Assembly: GCA_036245525.1 (NCBI GenBank)
Contig: BTPG01000002.1
Span: forward strand, 165,983,042 to 166,047,041
Length of the DNA stretch: 64,000 bases
Direction of reading: 5' to 3'
From: Semisulcospira habei
Taxonomy: Eukaryota > Mollusca > Gastropoda > Semisulcospiridae
Under the pieces are notes generated by a model that worked only from the letters and a program-made list of their open reading frames with translations, did no database searches and was not told the origin of the DNA. The position numbers were made by a program, and so were the translations under genes. Positions 43,061 to 53,548 of the stretch are shown one piece after another; the first letter of the stretch is position 1, and the number at the start of each line of letters is the position of its first letter.

Positions 43061-45050
43061 GCCTTCAGAGCGCTTTTGAAAGGTGAATGCCATCAAAGAT
43101 CATATCAGTACAGAGATCTTCTGAAAGGTGAAGACCATCATATTAGTATGGAGATCAAATGACACGGCGTTTTGTTACCACTCAGTGTTCTTCTTTGCGC
43201 TCATGTGACATCACGTGCGAATCGAGACAAAATCATTTTAAAGACAATATTCTAAAGTTTAAATTTTGTCTGTCCACAAATGCGGGATATAGTCAAAGAT
43301 ACAAACACGCCGTGCTTTGGCAGTAGATCTACGTTCAACAGCAATGCTAGCGTACCTGAACATGACGTAATTTTACCTTGTTACTGCACTGTTACAAGGT
43401 GATGCCTGTTTATGTTATGGGGTACTAGGTGTTGAATGCACTGCAGTCAGCCTCTTTTTAAAGTCTACCGTATTTTCAATACGGTAGACCCAAAAAGTAG
43501 GATCTTCTGAAAATTTACTTCAAAACACTCTTCCACTGGCAAACATCATTACTTATTTCTTCAGCTATTAATAACACAGTTGTGAGCGACATGAAAATCA
43601 TACACACGGCAGTTCACCCTTCTCAGAATTCCTCTGTTTAGTTGGGCTCTGTGCCAGCTGTGACCCACTTCACTGATAAGTGCGCGCGGGTCATAGCAGG
43701 CTCCAGCCTAGCTGCTGGCGGGAAGCGTTGTGCTCTTTGTTCCCTGTTGAAGTCTGTCAGGCATGTGATAAGTTTAGTCTGTTTATAACTTATTATTACC
43801 GTGGCTAAAAAGTTTCAATCGTAAATATCATTATGTAATACTATGCTTGAAATTGTCCTCTTCAAGCTCATATAAGTTTGGTTTGATGAACCTCTTCGAA
43901 TTCTGTGCTTATTACTTGATTACAACGTGTGTAGTTCGAGGAAATTTCCTTCCGCTGTAGACAGCAGTGCTTGTGTGTAAAAAACTTGTTTTCTGTGCCA
44001 GATGTATCACTCCAATGTGTACCCTTATCTGATGCATATGTAAAGTATAGCTTGTTAAAGCCATGGAGAATTAACATTCCTTTCCAAGACATTTGGCAGC
44101 AGTGAATTCTTTGTGTAGACTTTGTGGTAGAAGGTCTAGGCGAGCAGTCAAAGACAAAAACAAATCCGTGTTTTTGTGCACTAAATCACAGCATATTAGT
44201 GACCCTGTACGACACTCATTTTAAGCTATTTTAATGTGACACTAAGCCGGAACTGAATCTCTTAACAGCAAACAGTAAATCTCTGCTTTGTGCATTGTTT
44301 TTAAACTGTGCTAAAATTGTGATATTGTTAAAAACATCGACTGTATCGGTGAAATTCGCATACTTCATGTCAGCGTGCTTTGAATGGATTACCGTTTTCA
44401 CTTGGCCCACCAAACCGGCTTTAGCAGGACTCAGGTATGTGGTTCATGAAGATTTTAGCATGGGATATGCCAGTTAAGACATCTGTTGACAGCACTGACT
44501 TTGTCTGAACTTTCCAAAAACTTCAGTTTTTGAACTGTGATGCGATGAAAAGTATGATAAGCTAACGGAAGGCTGCATCTAATCCGTCTCCTAGTGATAC
44601 TTTGAGCCAGTGCATGACAAACATCCACGCAGATTACCCCAGCATGTTTGGTGTCCAAAGATAGTACAATTTCTCCTCTACAAGACGATGTATGTTCAAA
44701 TAATCACTCACAAATGCAGGTGAATTAATTCCTGTTTACAGACAACATCTGTAATTTACAGCTTATTCGCCGATGTATGCAGCAGAGGCTAAGAGCTAAT
44801 CGGGGTCAAGCACAGTAGTACTGTAAACAAAGACGGCTGCAGAGAGAGAAGATGTGGGGCTACAACCACGCCCATTTTGTAATCAATTAATTATTCTAAT
44901 CAACTAGCCATTCAGACAAACCGACTCGACCAACTCGCTCCAACAGCTTTAATCACCTAGCCGTACTAGTTCCATTCCAGAAATCATTCAAGCTACGATT
45001 TTTGATCAGCTGCCAACCCGTGATTTATTATTATTATATTACATTATAAA
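43061..45050. other. No gene; left flank of the Polinton
   Basis: No conserved frame. A short palindrome, TACCGTATTTTCAATACGGTA, lies near 43466-43487. I searched 44800-45050 by eye for a terminal repeat matching the right flank of the Polinton and found none. Confidence 0.4.
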
Positions 45051-45522
45051 ATGAATCAAGACGAATTGCTACTTTTAAACGATATCTGTGCTGTAGAGAA
45101 CAAAGATTTAGACTCTAAAAAACAACGCCTTCTCTCTGTTGTTGTTTCTGGATTCTGGAAAATCAAAAGCTTTTCTTGGTAAACAATACATGACAGAAGA
45201 CATAGAATCTCTCACCGCTGACGAGATAATCAAACTACATTCAAAATATGAAAATCACATTAGTTCACTAATGACACGTGATTTGAGTCAATCTCTTGTC
45301 TGCCTATACACAAAAGCTGTGAGTCACTTCCTACCTGTTGATAGTGACAGCCTTTCACATGATCTAGAAAGCAACCCCATAGTTTCAAGTTCAATAGGCA
45401 AATTAGCATGCCTTATGTTTTACAAGTTTGGGAATTCCCTTGCACCTGTGGTAACCTTACTTGTTACTAGTAGTCATATTGATTTTTCTAAAATAAATTT
45501 TAAATTAGAAGAAAATGGATGA
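45051..45522 (+). pseudogene. Polinton conserved small gene A, one frameshift
   Basis: An ATG at 45051 opens MNQDELLLLNDICAVENKDL. The reading continues in the next frame as LFLDSGKSKAFLGKQYMTED and runs to the stop at 45522. The frame change lies between about 45100 and 45150, a stretch that includes an A6 run (45117-45122). Both halves look like a conserved uncharacterised Polinton protein of about 155 residues. Function unknown. It is the leftmost recognised gene and is followed within a few bases by gene B. Confidence 0.6.
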
Positions 45523-45975
45523 GACCCAGACGACTCCACATCAGAGTCCTGTCTTGACACAAGTTCAAACGGTGACTAAGGTTAAAAGTCCAGGTCGAAT
45601 AGAGGCTGGAAAAAGATTAGCTGAATATAACAGACAAAAAAAAATTACAGCTTCAAGTATTAACAGAAAAGACTCAAGTAACTGACACACCGTCAACAGC
45701 TCCAACCCCAGCGCAAGTGTCACTACCGCCAGGGCCAACACCCTCACACTCCCAAAAAAGTGAGAGACAAACAACTGAGTCTAAACCCAAAACAACAAAA
45801 TATATAGTTGCTGGATTTGTTCTCGGATTTGGTTACGTAGGTTTACCAATTATACAAAAAATACAAACCAAACACTCAAACAGTGTCCAAAAAATCAAGC
45901 ACTCCAAAAATAAAAGAAGTAGTCGCCACATTACCAGCAACACCCAAAGCCGTGGACCCATTTTACATGCAGTAA
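45515..45975 (+). pseudogene. Polinton conserved small gene B with a membrane segment, two frameshifts
   Basis: The ATG at 45515 overlaps the end of gene A. The start reads SPGRIEAGKRLAEYNRQKK, basic and amphipathic. The frame changes at an A9 run (45636-45644) and a Pro/Thr/Ser-rich linker leads to a hydrophobic segment, YIVAGFVLGFGYVGLPII. The frame changes again at an A6 run (45889-45894) and the last residues are VDPFYMQ before the stop at 45973-45975. I recognise the pattern as recurring in Polintons but know no function. Confidence 0.6.
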
Positions 45976-46011
45976 ATAAATTTATTATTTTAATTTTTGT
46001 GGTATAAGAAA

Positions 46012-46242
46012 ATGAGCGACACAAAGAACATAATGAACCTCATCTATCACTCTGCCGTAATAAGCGGGCTAACAGTTGCTTATTCTATGCTGGGAAAAAG
46101 TCTTCTCAAAATGAAATCGGCAGACTTGAGTAGATTAGACTTCGAAGACAGTGCTAAGCTAGTAGCTGTTGTAACAGCATCAATTGCAACAAAAGACTTT
46201 CTAGTTAAGCAAGGAATTATTCCAGAAAATGTTTCTAAGTAA
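46012..46242 (+). CDS. Polinton conserved small membrane protein (gene C)
   Basis: An intact 76-residue ORF starts at ATG 46012 (an in-frame GTG lies 15 bases upstream). It has a hydrophobic segment around NLIYHSAVISGLTVAYSML and a second mildly hydrophobic helix KLVAVVTASIATKDFLV. Proteins of this size and pattern sit next to genes B and D in many Polintons, and a virion or membrane role has been supposed without proof. Function unknown. Confidence 0.7.
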   Translation: MSDTKNIMNLIYHSAVISGLTVAYSMLGKSLLKMKSADLSRLDFEDSAKLVAVVTASIATKDFLVKQGIIPENVSK

Positions 46243-46251
46243 ATAAAAAAT

Positions 46252-46675
46252 ATGGCAACAATAGCTATTATGATTGGTGGTGCAGTTGTTAATGCATTGG
46301 CGTTTAGTGGATCAAACTATCTCTTTTTCAAAAATGGGTAGAGAGGAATCAGCAGAAGAAATGAAGCGTCACAATGAGGCATCGGAAAAACTGGCACAAG
46401 CCCAGCAGGATTATGAGAAGCAAAGAATTGAGAAACTTGATTTTATCAATGAAAAACTCAGACTTGAAGGTCACGCACAGCATACATTTTCAAACATCGA
46501 CGATGCGATCAAAGAATATTTTCTTGTTACTGGCGAAGACATGACCATCCCACAACCAAAACTTAGTGACTATTAACAACCAAGCCCAGAACAAAGAAAT
46601 GGAGAAATAATATTTGTTCTAGTAGGAATGACATTAGTATATATTACAGGAGTTTTTATTGCTAGAAAAAAATAA
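46252..46675 (+). pseudogene. Polinton conserved gene D (N-terminal hydrophobic, coiled coil, C-terminal membrane segment)
   Basis: ATG 46252 opens MATIAIMIGGAVVNALAF. The frame then shifts within 46324-46334 (T5 next to A5). A charged helix follows (EEMKRHNEASEKLAQAQQDY) up to PQPKLSDY. A TAA at 46573-46575 interrupts, but the same frame continues with NGEIIFVLVGMTLVYITGVF and ends at 46675. Both ends are typical of a conserved Polinton protein of about 140 residues with unknown function. Two independent lesions suggest decay, although the first is in a homopolymer. Confidence 0.65.
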
Positions 46676-46678
46676 CAG

Positions 46679-47635
46679 ATGTCGGAGCTAAACTATCAAA
46701 AATATATTACTCCCCTATTGGCTATTGGAAAGGGAATACTGCAATAGAAAAATTACATGCGGCTGTGGGCAGTGATGTCACACTCGACCAAATAAAACAG
46801 TGGCTCAAAAAACAGGCTATTTGGCAAATATATCTTCCTGCTCCAAGAAAAATAACAAGACCTCATTTTGTTAACACTATCCCTAATGACACCCATCAAA
46901 TGGATCTCCTGTTCCTACCACACGATACAATAAGAAAGAAACGATACAAGTATGCATTAACTGTTGTTGACATAGCTTCAAGGTACAAGGATGCCGAGCC
47001 CATAACTGACAAGAATGCTAGTACAGTGGCCACTGCATTAACAAAGATATATAGTCGTGGTACTTTAAAATTTCCCAGGCTTGTGCAAGTCGATGATGGA
47101 TCTGAATTTAAATGCGCTGTTAATCAGTTATTTGCAAAGCATGGAGTGCTAGTGTGGCGAGGCATACCGGGCGTGCATAGATCACAGGCTATTGTTGAAA
47201 ACTTTAACAAGCAATTATCGGAGAGACTTTTCAGCTATCAGTATTCTAAGGAACTCATACATGATGCACATAACACTGAGTGGGTTAAGAGATTACCGTC
47301 TGTGATAAAAGCAATGAATAATGAAGGTCACCCTAAACCTGCTGATGCTATTAAATTAAAAACAATGCCATCAAGGTCAGAAATAAAAACAACACCTCCA
47401 GACACAAGCTTGTTTACAAAACAGGTAAGATATTTGTATCAACCTGGCGAGGCCGAGAATGATGTCAGACGTAGGGCAACTGATCCAATATGGTCTACGT
47501 CTGTCCATAATATAAAAAAAAATAGTTCCTGGTGCTAATGCATCGATTTATTATCTATATGAGCCTGCACCTCAGAGGGCATTTGTTAGAGAAGAATTAC
47601 AGATTATTCCCCCAGACACTGTTACACATTTTTAA
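46679..47635 (+). pseudogene. Polinton integrase (retroviral-type DDE), two frameshifts
   Basis: The enzyme inserts element DNA into the genome. A start codon at 46679 is separated from the main frame by a shift at or near an A5 run (46698-46702). The main frame (46765-47522) holds the core: first Asp in THQMDLLFLP, second in VQVDDGSEF, Glu in QAIVENFNKQ 35 residues later, all present. A second shift at an A9 run (47514-47522) separates the C-terminal tail (YYLYEPAPQRAFVREEL), an SH3- or chromo-like region. The stop at 47633-47635 overlaps the convergent polymerase gene by 14 bases. Confidence 0.9.
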
Positions 47636-50600
47636 TCATTTCATCAACTAATTCATCGATTAGTTCATCAACCAGTTCATTAGCTATTTCTTCAGATAAC
47701 TTAAGTGCATAATGCCCAGGCGCATAAGCCTTTTCCTTAGTGTGAAACACTCGTTTTGTGTCTCCAACTGCAAGTGACTTTTTATGTGTTTGAATCATTT
47801 CAATATTGTGTCTATTTGACCTCAATGTCTTGTTTGGATAATCAGGCATTAGTTCTCCATCTAATACTTGCTTGTAATGTTCATGTCGAATGTCTTTATT
47901 TTTTATCGCTGTTTTTTTTTTTTTTTTTTTTATACCTTTAGCTTTGGACTGACTGCCTTTTTGGTGCAGTATAGAATATATTTTTTACCTCAGTCCAACG
48001 TACTCAACAATAGGCACTCCATTGAGTTCGTCTTTAAATTTCCCAGGCACTTTCTTATTCTGTGTGCTGTACAGCGGGTGATCCTTAGGGTAATCAGACG
48101 TGTCATACATATGTAGTTCTGTTTTCATGTCTTCATAAAAGTCTTCAGTAGGCACGTCTATGATCATAGAGTCGGTGTCAGTGTATAACAGACGGCACTC
48201 AGGATACTTCGGTTTGAAGTAATCATAATAAAATTCAAGCATCAGCAATTTTGATAACTCGAGTATTGCCATACCAGTGAATACTGGCTTGTCCAGTTTG
48301 ACAATCTTTTTTTTGAGTGACACTGCATACAATGATGAATGAAACTCTTTGTACCCTGTGTACTGTGGCTTGCCTGTAAGTTTAATTGCACCCGATTCAT
48401 TTGTGACAAGTCTCACATCTTTGCGGTGATGAGGATTTTCCATTGTCTTACCAAAACAGGCATTGTTCATAAGCTTAAAGAAGTCTTTGTCAAATGCAGT
48501 GCTGCCATCTCTTGCACGAAGGGTTGTGTTTTTCATTATGTAATCTTTCATAAAAGCACTTTGATCAAATGTAATACCTCTGTGAACTTTCTTTAGTACT
48601 AACCCATGCCTGATGTAAAACTGCAGCAATCAATAGTGACATACGTAATTAAATTTGTCATTCAAATTTGGCACAAGTTTGGTGTCTTCTTTTTTCCCTG
48701 TTAAAGACATTTTCTCAACTGCTAATGGATAATCATTGTGGTAATCATGTAGGTGGTGTGGGTACTCCAGGTCAACTTCAAAGATCCAACCCTTTTTGTG
48801 ATCCCGATCATGATTCATAATTTTGTTTGTTAATTTTGTTATATCACACTGTGACAAATCATGTAGACAAAAGTTTTTCAAGGGCAATAACTCACACATT
48901 GCAAATCCATAAAGGTTATTAGCGTCCAAGTACGTAATGAATGACCTTGGCCTTGAGGGGTCAAAGTCATCAAGATATTTGTTGTTGGCTTTGGCATAGT
49001 TGTTTGCGGCTATACTAATGCCTCCCCTCAATCCACGTTCCACCATTTCACCCATCGTACGATCAGACAACAGGTCTATAAATATCTTGCTGGATTTCAA
49101 AAATGCATCCCATGTCATGCCAGGACTAGTTATGTAGCAAGCTGGGTCAAGACTGTAGTGTAACAAACCCTTTTCACGATAACTTTCAAATACGTCTGCT
49201 AGCAAACAAACATCAGCTTTCAAGTACTGGTCATGGTAGTCACCAATCGTTTCACACCCTAGTTTTTCCCATGCATCGAGGGCATGCTTGTAATCAGAGT
49301 CAGAAATACCTTTTCCATTTAGTGTAGAGTAAAATGCCTCTTTTGGAGGTAGTCTCCTTTCCTCAAACACAAACCAGTGATCAATGTACTCATATGGATA
49401 GACACCTTTTTGAATTAACTCTGGCTCAAAATATTTACTTGTTATTGGATACTCAGTCAGTCCTTCTACCAGACTAGCAAGCCCTAAAGACAAATGTTGC
49501 ATAGAGTCATAAAATGCTAATTTGTCCAACCTAAAAGTCAAGTATTTCTCAGTTGTCTGGGCAATGCAACTAATTTTTTTGTAAGACTCGTCCACAGCCT
49601 GCATGATAATATGTGAATCATACCCCTTGAGATTGTGGAAAAAGATAGGCAACTTATATGCCTTGGGATCAATTTTTAGTTTCAAGTTGCAATCACCATG
49701 TGCAGCACCTCTGTAACGTCCAGTTATGTGGTCATGGTCGCAAACTTTATCACCATCAATGGCTTGTTCACAAATGCAACACATCACTGCTGCATCAAAA
49801 TTTAGTTTGTCTTCTTCTGTCATCAACAAAGGCATCTGACAGTTTTGCAAATACTGTACTACTTGACTATACAGTTGTCTCATTTCTGTTGAAAACTCAG
49901 CTGCTGCATTTTCACCTCTGTAGATAACAGGTTCTGTATGCTGACCGTCTGACCTAACAAGAATGTATCCAAAAGAACACACCACTTGGTCACTCAACTT
50001 TATTGTCTTTGGTAATGATTCTGGAACAGGACCATCATATGGAACAACCAGTGATGCAAAATCAGCATACACTACAAATGGCAGCTTTTGCTGATTCCCA
50101 TGGTTTTTAAAATAAACCTTGCTACCAGGATCTGGATACCTAAGTACTGTTTGAATGTCATCAGGTGACCTACAATGTTTAACATGTTTGTGTGCTACTT
50201 CAATAGAGGAAAACCTCTGTAAACACTTTTTACAAAATTCCTGTTTACACTTGTGTTTTGTTGTATGCCCATGAATTAGACGTGACATACTCCTAATAAT
50301 TGTGTAGTGAAAGTTATCACAGGAACTTATTAATAAAAGGTCAACATGCTTATCTTCTGGCTGACCGTAGGTGGGGGCAAGTGATGATACTCTAATTGGT
50401 TCTAATTTGTTTTCAGACTCATTATCCCATACATACACATTTACAGATATACCAGGATTTAGTTTTTCAAACAAGTCTATGTCCTCTACCTTAACAGGAA
50501 AATCGATGCCACTGAAGTTGAGTTCGTTTTCAAATTTGGTATAGTTAGATACACGTTCAGGTCTTGTTTTTACAAAGTGTAGTTTGGCAAGAACACACCA

Positions 50601-51072
50601 CATAAAACAGAAATTATCATTGTTCTGAATATTGACTACAGCCTTTTTATTTACAACCTCAGTTGGTAGAGGCAGCCATGATTTGCCTAAAATAGGATGG
50701 TATCTTGACTGCTTCCGTTGCAATTCATGTACACGACCTTCATGCCAACCAGACCCCTGCATTTTTTCTCTGTCGATTGCTTCGAGAAAGTCAGGCAACA
50801 GTCTTTCTCTAAACACTTTTTCCAATTCTCTTCTCGAATTAACTGTGTGTTGTCTTGTCGAGATATATGATACAATCACTTCACCATCTACCCTGGTAAA
50901 TTCTATTTTCGCAACAATCTGAATCTGAATCACTATCTGAAAGAAGATTATCTTGTATGACAGAAAAAGACCTTTCTATCGATTCATAGACACTGTAAGT
51001 GTTGGATATAGGCAAGACTGTTGTGTGAAACACGTTTCTTAAGCCGGACGAGCTTTGGGCATTGTCCGTCAT
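47622..51072 (-). pseudogene. Polinton protein-primed DNA polymerase B
   Basis: This family-B polymerase replicates the element from a protein primer. The first frame (from ATG 51072) shifts into the main frame near 50935, beside a GATTCA repeat. The main frame (50933-48630) has a Cys/His finger (about residues 228-254), Exo I YADFASL (289-295), an HNH-like insert with CCIC and DHDHITGRYRGAAHGDC (385-415), Exo II HNLKGYDS, Exo III YLKADVCLLADVF and Pol A YLDANNLYG. A TGA at 48630-48632 interrupts. The next part carries LMNNACFGKTMEN and the catalytic YTDTDSM. A TAA at 47985-47987 precedes the C-terminal region, which includes an A20 tract encoding lysines in frame. The Exo I Glu is Ala here. 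Confidence 0.93.
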
Positions 51073-51129
51073 TTTTATTTGTCCGACAAAATAATAAATA
51101 GAAAAAATTACACCTTGTGTAAAACCACT

Positions 51130-51569
51130 TTATTGTCTGTAATCCCTATAATAATAAATATTTAGTTCACTCCCCAACAAATCAACCACTTCCCTGGTAT
51201 GTGTCTTAAGGTCTTGTGCTCATGCTGCAGGTGTAATATCACTTTGTTGACAGTAACAAATTTCAATATAATCATGATGTTTTCTTAGATGGTAGAATAT
51301 GTGTAAACACATACTCTCAAACCAGTCACAGTTAGCATCATAAACTATAAAATTTTGTGTCTTAAGATCAACAGTCTTGTAATTATAACGTGGTGGACTA
51401 TTAGAATATCCAAAAGTTACATTATATGTCATGTATATCTTCGTTGGTGTTGAGAGTTTATCAAAGGCTCAAACGGGTGTTTAACTTGTGTTTTTAAGTC
51501 ATAAAAATGCTCCACGCCTCTGAAGCTCTCTGTGATATCAAACGCTCGCCCGCTTTGTCCGACCATCAT
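51130..51569 (-). pseudogene. Unrecognised Polinton gene between polymerase and ATPase
   Basis: Two short frames overlap by four bases: 51569-51429 (46 residues, MMVGQSGRAFDITESFRGVE) and 51432-51220 (70 residues, with YNYKTVDLKTQNFIVYDANC). After a TGA at 51220-51222 the second frame stays open to 51130. They could be two small genes or one broken gene. I see no membrane segment or known motif. The position between polymerase and ATPase suggests an element gene and not host DNA. I looked for protease catalytic motifs here and did not find a convincing set. Confidence 0.4.
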
Positions 51570-51598
51570 TTTTTATGGACAAAATAAAAGACTAAATT

Positions 51599-52202
51599 AA
51601 TTCACTAACCCATACCCTGTGGGCTGATCTGTCTTTAAAATAAGCTTTAGATGCTTAGTCAATTTTAGTTTGTTTTTTACATCATCTCATTCATGCTTAT
51701 TTGGGATGACATCGTTTTCTCTGAGACAGTCTTCAAAGCTATCACGATCCTTACAGTAAAACAAACAGATAAACTTTAACTGCTCACGAAAATCTTTCAG
51801 TACAGCATTATATTTCTGAGTAAGAATCCACACACTGATGTTTGCATGTCTGCCACTAAAGGCCAGTTCTGCTAGTGTGTTTCTCTTCTTAACAATATCT
51901 TTCTCTGCTGAGCAATCATCAACAATAAACAAAGTTGACTGTCCTTCAAATTGCTTGTAAAAATACTGCATGTAGTCGTTCAGTTTTTTCTCAGGGTCGA
52001 CTAAATAAATGTTGTTGTCTGTCCAAATGAATAAACGGTTGTGATAAGCTTTGTTGTGTTTAATTGTTGGACAAAATATCACAATGTTTTCAAAATGTCA
52101 GATGTATCGTGTTTGTAAGAGGTCAAGAACAAATTCAGTTTTTCCACAGCCTGTGGCGCCACAAAACAAGCCACAGTGTGGGTCAAGTGTCATCAAGTTC
52201 AT
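51599..52202 (-). pseudogene. Polinton packaging ATPase (FtsK/HerA type), two in-frame stops
   Basis: The protein is expected to pump DNA into the capsid. From ATG 52202 it shows Walker A GATGCGKT near residue 16-23, Walker B TLFIVDDCSAEKD, and the sensor-like WILTQKYNAVLKDFREQ. A TGA at 52098-52100 lies about 34 codons in, and another TGA at 51687-51689 lies before a C-terminal tail (LKLTKHLKLILKTDQP). The reading frame is otherwise unbroken. It lies 20 bases downstream of the major capsid stop in the same direction. Both stops could be C-to-T changes at Arg codons, which is inference. Confidence 0.88.
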
Positions 52203-52221
52203 TTTAATACTAATTATAATT

Positions 52222-53517
52222 TTAATATATGTGTCCACTTAGTCTGCTTTCTGCAATATTGAGTTGGGCGTCATAAATCAGATACAAATATATATTTATT
52301 GCACCAGCGGTTTCAGTCTTTTTTTGTATTTGGATTGTAATTCCGTCACTGCCATTTTCAACAGTACGACCTGACCCATGTAGGTAGTCGTCATCTGTAC
52401 TACGAAGATCTAGCCACAGTGCATACTTGTCTGTGAGGTATTGAGCAATTCTTACATCATACAGATGCAGATCTTTAGATGCCATGTTTGCTGGTTTTTC
52501 TCTAAGCCTTCCGCCCGCAAAATATTTTAGGATCTCGTCATAGTGCTGGTAAGGTAGCATACCCGAAGCATACACTTGATTAGGACGGCCTTCAATAGTA
52601 CAAGACAAATGAGTAATCTTTGGATTGTAAAATTTTTCTGAATCCCTTTGGTATGGACTCACCGGTTTAACAAACAACATAAGAATGCCTTTCAGTGACC
52701 TAGCAGGGGTGTTCAAGTTGATGTTCCACATTGGATCACTTTTATCTTTATGAATCAAACTGTGTCTTATAACACAATCATAATAAATCGGCAGTTTTGA
52801 CTGGTACTGTTTTTGAATTAGAGTAGTTAAATGAGCATGTGTGACAATTTCATATTCCAAGGAAATGTTAGAGATCTTGTATGATGCATTGAGATCCGTT
52901 GATTTAATAACTTTGGAGTAGTCATTAAAGATTAGTTCAAAACTCAGACGGTCATTTAGTGCTCCTTGATAATAAGGCAAATGCGCTGTTAGGATTTCAA
53001 ATTCAAGTGGAATGCAAAATCTATTTCCATATGTTTCTGCCACAATAACGTCCTTGACTACTGTCGTTGATTTATCTGTTGCATTGATTCTGAGTTTGGC
53101 AACATTATCAGCCTGTATACCTTGATAAATACGGTCTTCTCTTTCTTCTTTTGTAAGCCACAGATCTTTGTAACAGTAGAGTACATCAGCATCATCAAGA
53201 CTAAACACTTCCTGGCCTTCAAGTTTAACTTTAATAGTCTTAATAATTGCTCTGCCAAGGTTGCCAACTAGTGTTCTTTCATCATCTGTGTCTGATGAAA
53301 GTTCAATATTAAATGCAAGGCGCGCAATACCAGGAACAATAACGTCACTGGGGCCTAGGTTAGGAAACTTTACAGTAAGGGTTTGGTTCTGGTCTATAGT
53401 ACTTGGATTGTTTGTGATAACAATTGATTGCCTAATGCCTTTAACACCAAGAGGTTCACGTAGTTTTCTGTGTGGGTCTAACTTTGATCCGTAGGACGAT
53501 GCCATGTTATTATACAC
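52222..53517 (-). CDS. Polinton major capsid protein (double jelly-roll)
   Basis: An intact ORF of 431 codons. The start may be ATG 53517 or the in-frame ATG at 53505, which gives MASSYGSKLDP. Recognisable stretches include NNPSTIDQNQTLTVKFPNLG, NLGRAIIKTIKVKLEG, YGNRFCIPLEFEIL, RSLKGILMLF, FYNPKI, KYALWLDLRSTDDD and INIYLYLIYDAQLNI. These are typical of the Polinton capsid protein related to those of nucleocytoplasmic large DNA viruses and virophages. It would form the hexon-like shell. It is the best preserved essential gene here. A 31-base AT-rich spacer separates it from the divergent gene at 53549. Confidence 0.93.
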   Translation of the reverse strand: MYNNMASSYGSKLDPHRKLREPLGVKGIRQSIVITNNPSTIDQNQTLTVKFPNLGPSDVIVPGIARLAFNIELSSDTDDERTLVGNLGRAIIKTIKVKLEGQEVFSLDDADVLYCYKDLWLTKEEREDRIYQGIQADNVAKLRINATDKSTTVVKDVIVAETYGNRFCIPLEFEILTAHLPYYQGALNDRLSFELIFNDYSKVIKSTDLNASYKISNISLEYEIVTHAHLTTLIQKQYQSKLPIYYDCVIRHSLIHKDKSDPMWNINLNTPARSLKGILMLFVKPVSPYQRDSEKFYNPKITHLSCTIEGRPNQVYASGMLPYQHYDEILKYFAGGRLREKPANMASKDLHLYDVRIAQYLTDKYALWLDLRSTDDDYLHGSGRTVENGSDGITIQIQKKTETAGAINIYLYLIYDAQLNIAESRLSGHIY

Positions 53518-53548
53518 AAATTAAAAAAAAATTAAATTAATAAAACCA

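Noticed and set aside
51130..51569. The missing adenovirus-type protease.
   Set aside because: No convincing His, Asp and Cys motif set could be placed, and the frames are too short.
47985..52100. Recoding of TGA as tryptophan in the Polinton.
   Set aside because: The residues around the TGA codons do not suggest Trp, other stops are TAA, and intact genes in the same element contain ordinary Trp codons and stops.
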